NCBI GenBank assembly: GCA_032629725.1 | Contig: JAFEVB010000029.1 | Coordinates: 682,001-746,000, forward strand | Direction: 5' to 3' | DNA length: 64,000 nt | DNA from: Gremmenia infestans | Lineage: Eukaryota > Ascomycota > Leotiomycetes > Helotiales > Hamatocanthoscyphaceae | Shown: piece by piece, positions 20,580 to 31,654 of the stretch | Layout: every line of letters begins with the position of its first letter | Numbering within the stretch: the stretch's first letter is position 1 | Notes under the pieces: generated by a model | The model's input: the letters and a program-made list of their open reading frames with translations, nothing else | Told to the model about the DNA's origin: nothing | The model's database searches: none | Program-made: the position numbers and the translations under genes

Positions 20580-21128
20580 AAAAACAGATCAAAGAAAGCT
20601 TCGGAAAATGGGATAAGCGATACGAGGAGCAGAAGCAGGCGGCTGCGCTTTCTAATGCGGAAGCAAGGGGCCGTGAGAGTGCGCGAAAGGAGCGGGAGAG
20701 GAGGGTGGAGGTGGGGAGGTGGGACAGGATTGAGGGGTTGTTGGAGAGGGGCGGGAGTGGAAGTGGGAGTGGGAATGGGGGAAGAAGGGATTTGGGATAC
20801 GAGTGGGTTTAGAGGAAGTGGGAGTATGATGGGGACTGCGAGGGAAAGGGAAAGGGAATCGGGGCAGATGTTCCATGCGCTTAATTTGGGTGCGAATTAT
20901 GGTGCTGGTCGTGGATGTGGAGGCGGATGTGGAGAGTTGCTTGCAAGGAGTAGGGATTGGAAATTTATGGAACAGCTTGGTGGGAGGGTGACAAGGCTTG
21001 AGGATGATCGTTATTGGTGTGATGGCAGGAGGGAGAGGGGGAGAGAGATGGTGGGGAAATGTAGAAGTAGAAGTGGTTGTGGGGAGTGTCCTTGTGTGAC
21101 CCAGGTATTGAAGCGTTGGCATGATTAA
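20447..21128 (+). CDS. unrecognised plus-strand gene, 5' end unresolved
   Basis: From 20447 a Pro/Ser-rich stretch leads into charged helical sequence (DLEKQIKESFGKWDKRYEEQ), then Arg/Gly-rich sequence. A 61-nt intron (20807-20867, GTTTAG to GGGCAG) restores phase into a second exon that ends at 21128 with RVTRLEDDRYWCDGRRERGR and a Cys-containing tail. The intron length fits the frame change exactly, which supports the model. An upstream stop in this frame at 20444 means the first exon is elsewhere. Composition is low complexity, so chance open frames are possible. No family is recognised. Confidence 0.4.
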
Positions 21129-21554
21129 GTTGCTTGTCAATTTTGATTTCTACCTGCTAATTGGGACAGATAAAGGGGCTCTGACAGTTGTAAAGATGGA
21201 GTTTTCACGTGCAAGTTGGGTCATTTTGTTTTTATAGCCGCTTTATTAAGAGACCTACGGTTACAATCGCTCGCGCTGAAGTATCTATTGTCCATCTCTG
21301 CCGCGAAAGCCAACCATGCCATTTTCCATTGTATTCACCCAGATTCCATTCTCGCAAGAAGAAAAGAAAAGAAAAGAAAAGAAGATCGAGTAGCGAATTG
21401 CAGTGAAAGTTCAGTCCATGTATCTCGTACCATTCCATACCATATCGTGCAATCCATTAATTACTAAAACACTAACGCAACTTGTATCTATTGTACAGCC
21501 CTTGACCGATCAAAGCGAGAAGATCAATCCCGAGCAAGTGAAACCCATGACTGC
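21129..21554. other. spacer, 3' ends of two genes
   Basis: Nothing coding is seen. It contains an A-rich run of repeated AAGAAAAGAAAAGAAAAG at about 21359-21381. The two flanking genes converge if the plus-strand call at 20447-21128 is right. Confidence 0.45.
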
Positions 21555-22452
21555 TTATCCGAGGAGAACAGCACCAAGGGTGAGCAGACCCAGCGTGATG
21601 CCAGGGACGATGATGTGATCACCGGCGCTGACCGTCTTAGAGGTTGAAGTAGGTGGGGTGGTCGAGCTGGTCTTGCTTGCTGGGACGACGACAACGTTGG
21701 TGGTGAGTGCAGTATTGAGGCCACTTGAAGGCGAGGGAACGCTGCTGGTCACCGCGGGGACCGTGCTGTTGGGATAGCTTGGTGCGCTGGGGTTGCCTGG
21801 AGTTGGGAATGGCGATGCCTCCGGAGTTGACTCGGTGGAGGAGACATTGGCTGGTGGAACAACAGTGCTGTTGACGACCGGGTAGGATGGTGTCTCCGTG
21901 GGAACGTACGAAGTTGAGATAGTTGAGGACGGGGCAACTGGTGAAGGGACCACGATGGTCGCGGGAGTGGTGGGGACAGCTTTATGAAGAGCAGAGGGTC
22001 AGCTTGGCTTTCTGATGAACTTTAAGAGTACAGAGCGATGACTTTCAAGGTATTTGGAACTTGTTTTGAAACGCGCCCAAATAGGAAATAATGGAAAATC
22101 CAATTCACATACCTGGAGGAGGAACCTCGTAGCTTGAAGACGGAGTGGGAACCTCGGCGCTGGAAGATGTAGCAGCTGGATGAGTGGAAGAAACGGGAAT
22201 TGGGGTGGATGCAATCTCAGTGGCGGAGGTCTCGCAAGATGAAGTCTCAGTGCTCAGGACCGTGTCGGTGAACACAGACGAGGAGACGGGGACAATGGCA
22301 GTGCTGAAAGCGGTCTTGCCAGGGCAAGATGGATGAGTGCCACAGTCAGTGATGGTCTCAATGTCAGTCTCGTAGACCGTGGAAACCGCTCTTTGAGCCA
22401 CGACGGCAGAGATGAGTCCGCCAAAGGCGACGACGAGGATTGATGCGTGCAT
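21555..22452 (-). CDS. GPI-anchored Ser/Thr/Pro-rich cell-wall protein
   Basis: Two exons on the minus strand, 22452-22113 and 21979-21555, give 254 aa. Residues 1-20 are a signal peptide (VVAFGGLISAVVAQ before the cut). Residues 30-60 hold a pair of Cys flanking an HPSCPG turn and one further Cys lies near residue 75. The rest is Ser/Thr/Pro-rich and likely heavily O-mannosylated. The C-terminus has a hydrophobic tail (IIVPGITLGLLTLGAVLLG) after a small-residue region with SAGD, the pattern of a GPI-attachment signal. No catalytic domain is present. It probably sits at the plasma membrane or is cross-linked into the wall. Confidence 0.88.
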
Positions 22453-23997
22453 CTTGATTGATTGACTTGACTTAATGAGAATTAGAAAAGGTTCTTTGGG
22501 CTATTAACGAGCGTGGTACACAAAATGTGCCTGAGAAGGAAGATGTTGTATTGTTCGTTGTGGGTTGTATTGTTCAGGAAGTCGAGGTTGGTGGGAAGTA
22601 GTAGAAGTCCTCAGATCTTTAAGCGAGCAAGCAGGTCGACAAACAAAGGTGAATTGGGAAATAAATGTCTTGATCACATGCAATTCACAGAGACTGAGTA
22701 GGGTTCTTCAAGAGTATAGGAACCATTCAATAGTTGGCTCAAGTTTGTCGAGATTATGAGCCCAGATGAGTGAGTTGGAGAGCGAGGACGAGCATGAGGA
22801 AGGACAACAAAGCCACCCAACCAACTTGAAGGATTCAAACCGACGACGGGTATAACAGCAGACAAACTATCAAAGTCAGGCAAACAGGAAAACGAACGTA
22901 GCCTAAGACAACTATGATTCCCTATAGCTTCTTCCATTCTTCTGCCGTCAGTCGATGCCACCTTGTCAAGAAAGGAGGCTTTATGTCTGGTGTACTGGTC
23001 ACTTCTTCAAGCCTTGCCCCTGAATGATCTAGGGGAAGTCATCATCTGAAGCCTCCCAACGCTTGAATTAGCGAAGTGTGCTACAGGATATTCGGGTTCC
23101 TGCAGGCCACCCGGGCCAGTTGAATCAGCCAATCATTGCTGCTATATCCATCATTCAAGGACGTACAGAACGCGCATAGTCTGTGTGTATTGAGACGGGA
23201 CGTTCCAAGTCGACCTTACCAGGGAAAGCAACGAATGGGATCCAAGTACCCGTCACTTGCCAGTACAGTACAAACGCTTCATCGGATCTTACTTGATATA
23301 CTTCTGCCAGCCCGTTTGCTCTCTTTGTCTTCTTCCACCTGACAAGGCTCCTTCTTGAAGCACGGCACGGCAGGACAGGACATTGAACCTTCCGAGGTGT
23401 GGAGGTGAGGCTGGGGGAAGAATTTCCGTTGGAGGCGAGAAATCCTTTGCTTCCAATTGTAGAGGCCACATGGCATGGGAAAAACTCGCCCGGTGAAATT
23501 TGGTTGTTGGTCGTCGAGTTGGGTTGGATCCTGATCGATGCCTCAATGGACGAAGTTGCTAAAAGTGTTGGAGATCAGGAAAAGTCTGCGGTCGTGTCGT
23601 GGCTTCGTCGAGTGAGGCCCAGATGCCAACCTCGAAATTCCCCTTCACTTGCCGTACTTTTGGCCTTCTCTTTTAAAAAGCATTTTCCACTCCAGGTGTT
23701 TGTGATGTTTCTCGCAGAAGAGAAATGTAGTCGTCAACCCCATTCTACCCCACCCCGAGCGCGGAGTTCGGCGTTACTGTAAAGCTTCATCATTTATGAC
23801 CGCCCGAAAGCCGTCTTACAGTCAGTACCTACAGTCAGGGTAAGAGTCCTAGTTCTAGTCTATAAGAACAATTCGTGACGAGCCTTATTATATATATATA
23901 TATATATCCTTTCCAATTGCCACACTCATTCAGTTCTAAACCTCTACTTCCACTTTCCTACTATAGGATAAATCCAAAAGCAAATCACTCAATCATC
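22453..23997. other. divergent spacer with AT run
   Basis: About 1.5 kb between divergent genes (GPI protein and acetyltransferase). Short open frames show no domain. It holds a (TA)n run at 23889-23907 and a TACAGTAC motif near 23264. No further gene is seen. Confidence 0.5.
23889..23907 (+). promoter_or_regulatory. (TA)n run about 90 bp upstream of the acetyltransferase
   Basis: An alternating TA tract ending about 90 bp before the ATG at 23998. Its position fits a TATA-like element, but a neutral microsatellite is equally possible. Confidence 0.35.
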
Positions 23998-25168
23998 ATG
24001 GACAAGCTCAGCACCGCCGAAAACGAAGCACGCATGCAGCGAGGAGAGCTCTATTACGCCTTTACGCCCTCTTTAGTAGCTACGCGGAAGAAGCAACAGC
24101 ACGCATGTCGTAAATATATCAAGGCCTACAACAGCGAGTCCGCTTCAAGACGCTTGCTAGTTGAGCTTTGGAAAAAGTAATACATATCCCACCCCTTTTC
24201 ACCTTGAATGGTTTATTTATTTATCGAGTTCATTTATATACTCAAACTGCTCGCAGTGTAACAAACGACGACACTCCCCTCCCAGCTCCCGGAGCAAGTG
24301 CAGAGGAAGATGATATTATATTGAAAGATGAACCGTGGGTAGACGCGCCGATTAAAATAGACTACGGGTTCAACGTAATGTAAGTTTGATTCATTTATTT
24401 ATCCACACGCTCGCCCCATTTCTCAAGCTACAAAGTGTTTATTGATTAATATGCCACGTTATGCATAATAGTCTCGGCAAGGGCGCGTACATCAACTCAA
24501 ACTGCACATTCATCGACACCCTCCCTATCACCATAGGAGCCCGAACTCTCGTCGGAGTGCGTTAACCCTAATCCCTTTCCCCTTGATCCCATCCCATCCC
24601 ATCCCATCCATTTGCCAGCTATCCATGAACAAAACATGCATAGGTAATCACAGTAATCACAGCAATGCAATGCATCAACATACGTCCTAACCAACCATCC
24701 ATCAATCACTCACTAACAACCCCACCCCCAAACAGCCAAACTGCTCCTTCTTCTCCGGTTCCCACCCCCTCGATCCCTTTCTCCGCAACGGTCTCTCCGG
24801 CCCCGAATCCGGCGCCGCCATCAGCATCGGCGAGGACTGCTGGTTTGGCGGCAACGCGATTGTGTTGCCCGGCGTAACTATTGGGCGCGGGGTGACGGTT
24901 GGCGCCGGGAGTGTGGTTACGAAAGATGTGCCTGACTTCCGTAAGCTACCTACCTACCTACTCCAAATTACTTACTCTGTCTACTCGAGATTTGTGTCAG
25001 ATGCAAGTAGATGCGGATGCGGATGCGGATGTAATATGTAACAGAAGCGAGGAATATAGTGCTGACTACCTGGCGATAGATGTCGTGGCTGGGAATCCTG
25101 CGCGTGTTATTAGGAAGATTGAGGTTAAAGAGGTAGATCCGAACTTGGGTAAGGCTGGTGGTAGCTAA
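23998..25168 (+). CDS. maltose/galactoside O-acetyltransferase family (hexapeptide repeat)
   Basis: Transfers acetyl from acetyl-CoA to a sugar hydroxyl; the fungal substrate is not known. Five exons: 23998-24176, 24257-24379, 24472-24556, 24736-24940, 25080-25168, joining to 226 aa. The N-terminal maltose acetyltransferase helix region is followed by the left-handed beta-helix: DYGFNV, GKGAYINSNCTFID, GARTLVGPNCSFFSGSHPLD (catalytic His), GEDCWFGGNAIVLPGVTIG, GAGSVVTKDVPDF, then VVAGNPARVIRKI. All hallmarks of the family are intact and the length is typical. Intron 3 has an ATCCC repeat (24586-24609) and intron 4 a GATGCG repeat (25010-25031). Confidence 0.93.
24586..24609 (+). repeat. ATCCC pentamer repeat in intron 3 of the acetyltransferase
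   Basis: Nearly five copies of ATCCC, 30 nt after the 5' splice site. Intronic and probably neutral. Confidence 0.85.
25010..25031 (+). repeat. GATGCG hexamer repeat in intron 4 of the acetyltransferase
   Basis: Three perfect copies plus a partial fourth, within the intron. Probably neutral. Confidence 0.85.
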
Positions 25169-25616
25169 AGTGCTGTTGTGGCGGTTGAAGGATGCCGAGG
25201 ATAGACTTTCCAGAGGAAATTTTCATAGATGAGCTGGATAGACGATGAGAAAGAATCTGGGACGGGTGGTGCATGTTCGACAATGCAAACTCGAATGCAA
25301 AGAAGGAAACTAGAACGAGAATAGAGCACCTGGAAAATGCACAATCCGAGACAAGACGCAAGCGTTTCATAAACACATAATTATACAAAATTAGGAGTTG
25401 ATTTTGCCTTTGGCCTTCAAACAATGCAAGACCGACCATCCCACCCAAGTTTTTCCTGCACCTCCTTGAACAAATGAGAAAATGAGTTAATGGCACATGA
25501 TGCAAGTAAACGTTTCGTCATGCTCCCAATCTATGGAGCACCCCCAACACCCTTGCTACTTTTCCACATTTGCGCCTTCAGTCAGGCACAATTTCGAGAT
25601 TTGTTTTGACATCCGT
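25169..25616. other. convergent spacer
   Basis: About 450 bp between the converging 3' ends of the acetyltransferase and PMT2. No other feature is seen. Confidence 0.55.
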
Positions 25617-28094
25617 TCAATCCGTAACCCTCCAGGAATCAAACCACTTCAAGTAGCTGTATTGCCTATTTGGACCCTCCATACCCCAAGAAATCGGCAT
25701 AAACACAACGTACAGTCCAATAGTGGTGGCATACAAAATACCATAGATGGAAAATTGCACGGCCTTGGCCTTGTGCCTCAACATCCAGTCGGCGACAAAG
25801 CCAAATGTCAGGATGGCGAAGTAGAGAGCTGGGTAGTAGTGATGGACATAGGTAACACGAGCCATGGCGACAAATGGCATGTAGTGAAGGAACCATCCAA
25901 GTACGGGATAGAGAGCGGCGTAGTGGATTTGATCAATATCAGCCTGCTTGAGCTCGTCGTAGCCTCGTTGCCAGCGGATCAAGTACCATGCTACCATGAG
26001 AGCGAGAACACCGAGGGAAGCAGTGGAACCCCAGTAGACAAGGGGGTTTCCGAGGAGGAAGTACTTGACAATTGAGTCGTCCCAGCCGCACATACGGAGA
26101 CCGACGTTTAAAATAGGCCATTGCCAGAATTGGGAGGCGAGATCATCTTGCTTGTCGGGATCGGGGACAAGAGCGTTGTTCGAGGTCATCATGGCTACAT
26201 TCAAATGAATGAAGTCTTGCAAAAATGGAGACTTGTATGCTCCAGCATCAGCGGCAGGGACTAGGCAGTGTTAGCATACTAAGAAGTCGGAGAAGATAGC
26301 AATAGCTTACGTTTGTCATTCCAGTGAGCCTCGACGTTCCAGTGGGTGTATACGTCGTTTGCCTTGGCGTCTTTCGCACATGTGACTTCGATTTGCTTGA
26401 AACCCCATTGTGGCAAGTTGACATTGCCAGCACGAAGATAACAGCCAAGAGCAGTGTGCTTCAGTCTGAAAGCAGTAGTGAGAGTCCTGATCTTGGTTCG
26501 ATCATTCGAAGCCACGTCCTTGACAACTTCCATCGTCCAGTGGTCTTTCTCATCTCCCACAGTGGTGTTTCCATAACAGGACACTTCCTTGTCTGCCTTG
26601 GTGACTGGAGCAGAAACATCATGGGAATGTAGGTTACGTCCGGTTTGGGAGTGGATCATACGTAGAACATCACCGTCTGCAACATATTTTAGTGGTGCCT
26701 CAGGATCGTACTCTGGCTGATCGCGGTTTGGGTAGAACCACCACTCATTGTTGGCATCTTTGTGGTGATAACATGTAATTTGTTGTTGAGTAGATCCCTC
26801 GGGGTAAGTTTGGACGTGAGAGTGGAGAAGACCGCCACCGTACCCCATGTTCTTGAGAGTAGCGCGAGAGCCGTAGGCGATTTCAAGGGGACTATCCTTT
26901 CCAACTTCGGTACCTTTGAGGTTTGCTTGGAAGAGCGAGCTCATTTGGGCATCTCCTGGACCACTGTTTTCCAAGATTGCAAAGTGAGCGGCGAAAGATA
27001 GCATGTAGACAAGCAAGGGGATAATAATCAAACCAATGACTCTGGCGCCTAGATGGGTTGCAAGGTCAATCTGAATGAGGGTCAATATGCATCTCGTACG
27101 CCTGGGTCAAAGAACACTTACCTTGGGCATCTTGGTGTCGCCAAATTTGTTCCAGAGGTCCTCGATGGTGTATAATCCGACAAGTGCTGTGACGAAGAAT
27201 CCGACCCATTTTACGCTGGTAACACATCCAATGCTAATACCAGTCAAGGCGAGCCAAGTGAACCATTCAATACTGAAGCTCTTGTGCTGAAGTCTGTGGA
27301 ATCTCGCCCAGCACAATACAGTTGTGAAGGTAAAGCATAGAAGCATAGAGTCCAAGAGGATGAATCGACTGATGGTGGTGTACGAATTCTCGCAGAGGAC
27401 CATCAGGGTGACGAACCACACAGCTGGTCTCTTGAAGTTCAGCTCGCGGGCAGTGAAATAGGCTAGAGGAATGCACACAGCGCCAAAAAAGGCGTTAAAT
27501 GCACGCATGAAGGTATAGTTGAGCTCATCCGGGTATCTCTCCCCTGACTTGAATTCGAAAGAGCCATTGTAGCCAGCCAAGTATCCTGATAGACCAACAA
27601 GCATCTTCCCAAGAGGAGGGTGTACATCGAAATAGAACTCGCGCTTGAGATAGTGGGACCCAAATTTTCCGAAACTGTCAAGGGTTGATTAGCGATTGCT
27701 TCGACGATATTTTGTTAAGGGGGGATTTCGTACTGAGCTTCATCCCACGTCACGATGGGGGACAAGCCAATCTTGTACAATCGCGTGAAGAAGGCAAGTG
27801 CTGTAAAGATAATGGGCGCGATAATAAACTCCCATTCGTCGAAGAATTGAAGTAACGACTGCTCATTCTGGTTGAGATAGAAAGGTCAGCAATCTTGCGC
27901 AGATGCATGTGTCTGGGAGAAACACCAGGACGGCAGCAAATGCAGCAACTGACCTTCTTCACCCGTGTCTTCTTGTCATCTACCTCCTCCTTATCCACAA
28001 GTCCGCTGTTTGGTGAAGTCGAGGGCACATTACGTCGCCGCGTGGCCTGATCGAAATCCGCTCCAGACGCAACTGCTATCTTCTCTGAAGCCAT
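25617..28094 (-). CDS. PMT2: dolichyl-phosphate-mannose protein O-mannosyltransferase, PMT2 subfamily
   Basis: Integral ER-membrane enzyme that moves mannose from dolichyl-phosphate mannose to Ser/Thr of secretory proteins. Five exons: 28094-27954, 27867-27734, 27674-27122, 27070-26311, 26260-25617, joining to 743 aa. The first luminal loop carries the catalytic Asp-Glu at residues 89-90 (TWDEAHFGKFGSHYL) and the FYFDVHPPLGKML segment. Several membrane helices follow. A central luminal region (about 320-520) holds three MIR motifs with LHSHVQTYP and LHSHDVSAP marking the starts of two repeats. The C-terminal helices include LYFAILTFGFVADW. The FEFKSGERYP and AGYNGS segments match PMT2 rather than PMT1 or PMT4. 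PMT2 works as a heterodimer with a PMT1-type partner, not seen here. Confidence 0.96.
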
Positions 28095-29140
28095 CTTCGC
28101 TTTCCAAAGTCTGCCGACTATGGTGGAACGAATGTGCTCCAAAAGGACACTTTCGCTCGTCTGCAGTAAGCCGTGCTAGAAGTGCAGGCAAATGCTGCGG
28201 TTTGGATTGGATGTTCTCTGCAAATGAGGGTGAGGAAGTGAAGAAGTGAAGAGATTGTAGAATTAAATAAGAAATCTTAAATTCCAGAGTTGACCATCTC
28301 CGCAGATGATTGTACAGCTTCTAAGGGAGGAGGGCAGAGCAGAGACAAGATGAAGTGCTGCAAAATATCGCGAGAGCTGGAAAGGAGTCGTCTAGAATCC
28401 CTGCCCTTGCATTAGGCCTACCTTGCATCCGCCCAGTCGTATTTTTGGATGTGAATATGGCCACGCTAGATATTACTGTGTGCCGCCGCCGCGTGTGGGT
28501 GTAAGCTAACTTGAGCTACACCAAAAACACGTCCGAATCACAAGTGCAACATCATCTATATAATGGGAAATGTTTCTTTAGAATTGGATAAATGAAAGGA
28601 ATGCCATCTTGTCAAATTAAAAAAATCGCTTGTTTGGATTCATCCTAGAAGGAAGTATATAGTATCTCAGACGTTTCTATAAGGCTAAGTTTCTATCTAG
28701 ATAGACACCGAGGTGCGTCGGTAGCCAAATCTCAAGGACAGATTTTACCTTAGATTTACTTACCTGCACCTGCACTGAAAACCGAACTCTGCTCTGGGCA
28801 GAGCCACAGTCATTGCATGACGTGGGGTCTCATGCGAGGCTAAATAAAGGGTGTATAGCCTTATAAATAGCTCTCTTGGGGATCTTCTTCTGGGATCCGT
28901 CCCTAGTAAGGACTGATAGGAATCACCGTAAAGTCAGCCGAAGTTATACATTCTGCTCAAATGTTCCTATAGTAACATAAATGTAAAAAAGCCTGCGAGG
29001 ACTTATCAGTCAGTTGTACATATGCACAATCTAGGTACTCCGCTCGAACGTGGTATGATTTACATCGCCACCATGTGAGCCTTCCTTTACGCCCGCTTTC
29101 TAATATTCAAATGCCTGATTCTAATAATGACGCCTTCCAC
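28095..29140. other. spacer upstream of PMT2
   Basis: About 1 kb between the PMT2 start and the 3' end of the sugar transporter. It holds the PMT2 promoter. It is AT-rich from 28560 to 28700 and shows no gene. Confidence 0.55.
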
Positions 29141-31063
29141 TTATTCCTCTTCCTCTTGGTCTACAGCCTTGTACTGGCTACTTTTGACGCTGTCTCCATC
29201 TCCTTTGCCTCTCTTGACCATCCGACCTATCCACCCACCAACACCTTCGCTTGTGGATTCGTTGTCCTCGGCAAATTGCGGTTTCCCGTTCACAATGGAC
29301 ACGTGAGGAGGATCAATGTCGAGTCCAGGTATCGCGCTGGAAGCGCTGAAATCATGGATAGGGTCCCCCTGAATACCCCTTCGGAGGTCCATAGAAGGTA
29401 CTGGAGAACTCACTCCCATCAATGAACCAGTTTCAGCCCTTGTGGTGGGAGTAGGCATCGCGGTCGTAGCATCACCAAAGAGGGCATCCATATCCTCTAA
29501 TCTTACACCAGCGGTCTCGGGATAAACGAAATATACTAAAATCATTTAGTTTATAGAAGTAACAAAAGCACATGAGCGGAATCTTACCAACGACGAAACT
29601 CGTAGCACAGAAAAAAGCGTGCACAAGGTAAAGACGCCATGTGATCCACTGTTGCAAGACAGGAGTCATTTCTCCAACAAGCCAGTTGCATGCCCAGTTA
29701 GTGGCTGTAGATAAGCTTGTGCCTTTGGATCGGATGCTGAGAGGTAGGATCTCCGGGGGGTAAAGCCATGGAATCGGACCCCAACTATATCCAAATGCCG
29801 CGTTGTAGATCATCACAAATATGACCACAAGAGTTGGAGTAGTAGAAGGTATGTCCAGGAAGAGGAAATAGGAGATAGCCGACAACGACAAGACCATTGC
29901 AACTGCACCGCTTAGAAGAACGAATCTGCGGCCCCACCGATCGACGAGATACCAAGGTGGTACAGTAGACAGGAAGTACGTAATTCCATTGATCCCGGTC
30001 ATCAAAATCGCTTGCCGGCCAACCCAACCAGCAGATTCAAACACATATGGCGCATAGTACGATATGACGTTGATACCATTCAATTGTGCAAAGGCCTGGG
30101 CAGACATGGCGATGAAGACACGAGTACGATATCGTCGGAACATCTCTTTGTAAGACTTTTCGCCCTCTTGTCGTGAGAGAAGTACATCCATCTTAATTTC
30201 GCGGTATTCCTCTCGTGCCTTGGGGTTATGGATATCTCCACCTCCATAAAGGTTTGCAATTACGACAATACCTTCTTCGTCATGGTCATTGTCCAAGAGC
30301 CATCTGAGAATATGAGTTGAAGGTCATCAGCTCTGAGAACACGGAGCAGCTTACCTTGGAGACTCTACTATGACCAAACTTCCTATCGCCAGAAGTGCGC
30401 CCATAACACATTGCATAAACAAGGGGACCCTCCAGGAATAGTTGTTGTTGATGAAACTGCAGAAGTAGTCTACCCAAACTGAAGTCGCATATCCGGTGAT
30501 ATTTCCCGAGAATTCGATACAGGCCAATTTGCCGCGGTTGTGTGGAGGAGAAATTTCGGACTGGTATACAGGAACGATCGTAGATAACATGCCAACGCCA
30601 ACACCGGCGATGATACGCCCTAACAGCATCATCGGCATTCCATTTGCACAGGTCTGTAGAGCCCCTCCAACGAAGAATATACACGCGCCGTAAAATATAG
30701 TCTTCCGTCGCCCAATGATATCTCCGACTCTGCCGACGACGAGGGATGCAAAAAACGCCCCAACTTCGAGAATGGCAACCATAGTACCGACTTCGGCTCG
30801 CGAGGGCTGATTGAACTGATCTTTGAAATACGGTCCACTTGAGGATATGTTAGCTCATTTCATTGTAGAAGATGTCCTACTTACGTGATGATTCCAGACA
30901 TCACACCTTGATCATATCCAAAGAGAAAGACGCCCAGAGAGACAAAGATACTGGTGAAATACCTAGACGCATTGTCAGTAATTGGTAGATGGTGTTTGGT
31001 GTTTTGTTCCTACACCAGGGGCTTGCCTGTCAGGCCATGCATTTGCCGTTCTCCCCCAGACAT
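29141..31063 (-). CDS. MFS sugar transporter
   Basis: Twelve-helix major facilitator of the sugar porter family, moving a hexose or similar sugar across the plasma membrane. Exons: about 31063-31014 (or longer), 30962-30885, 30837-30355, 30303-29588, 29535-29141. From the ATG at 31063 this is 573 aa. Hallmarks are GYDQGVMSG in TM1, GRVGDIIGRRK in the loop 2-3, SPRWLL after TM6, PPWYLVDRWGRR between TM8 and TM9, and FVYPETAG after TM12. The cytosolic tail of about 120 residues is long. The frame stays open and protein-like upstream of the first ATG to 31654, with Ser-rich acidic sequence but no ATG, so the true start probably lies in an unplaced upstream exon. The substrate is unknown. Confidence 0.9.
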
Positions 31064-31654
31064 GATAGCGGCGAGAATATGTTCGGCTTTGGGAATTGAA
31101 CGTGGAGCAGGTTCAGGGATCTCGATGTCCTCTTTAACGATTCCAGATTGATGTCCTTTCTCCTCCAGATCTTCCAGATCTTCTTGATAAAGGACCCGTT
31201 TCTGCCGAGTCGGCCGCCTTGAAGGACCGCCAAACACTTGTTCGTCGAGTGATGCACGCAGCTTTATCTGCAGAGGATCTTCGGCTTCTGCTAATTGTTC
31301 GGCTAGGTCCCCAGTGTCACTCCAAGAAGAATCCGAGCCCGGGGAGGAACTGCGCGAGAGGGAAGAGCGACGGCCCTGCTTTTCGTCCGAGTGCGCTCCC
31401 AGCAATGAGGCGGTATGCTCGTCAGAACGGGATGATAGGTTTCGCAATGGTATGTTAGCAGGGCGACGGGAGGATGTTGGGGAAGGAATGGTGAAGGTTG
31501 GAGCTGGAAGCAGCAGCTCACTGCCGTTGATGCGGAGGTGGAATGTGGAGGTATTTTGCGGAGTAAAGTAAGGACGGATGGTTGGGCGGTGTCCCAGTGA
31601 TGCAACTCGGGTATCCTGACCTGACCTGACTATCTATCTACCTAGGTAGATCGT
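31064..31654 (-). other. open N-terminal extension of the sugar transporter lacking an ATG
   Basis: About 195 codons are open in phase with the transporter. They contain RSSLSRSSSPGSDSSWSDTG, then QKRVLYQEDLEDLEEKG, then EDIEIPEPAPRSIPKAEHIL, which look genuinely coding. No ATG occurs in this frame. A TAG just before 31654 could be an acceptor (GATAGATAG). A small upstream exon carrying the start is the simplest explanation. Confidence 0.55.
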
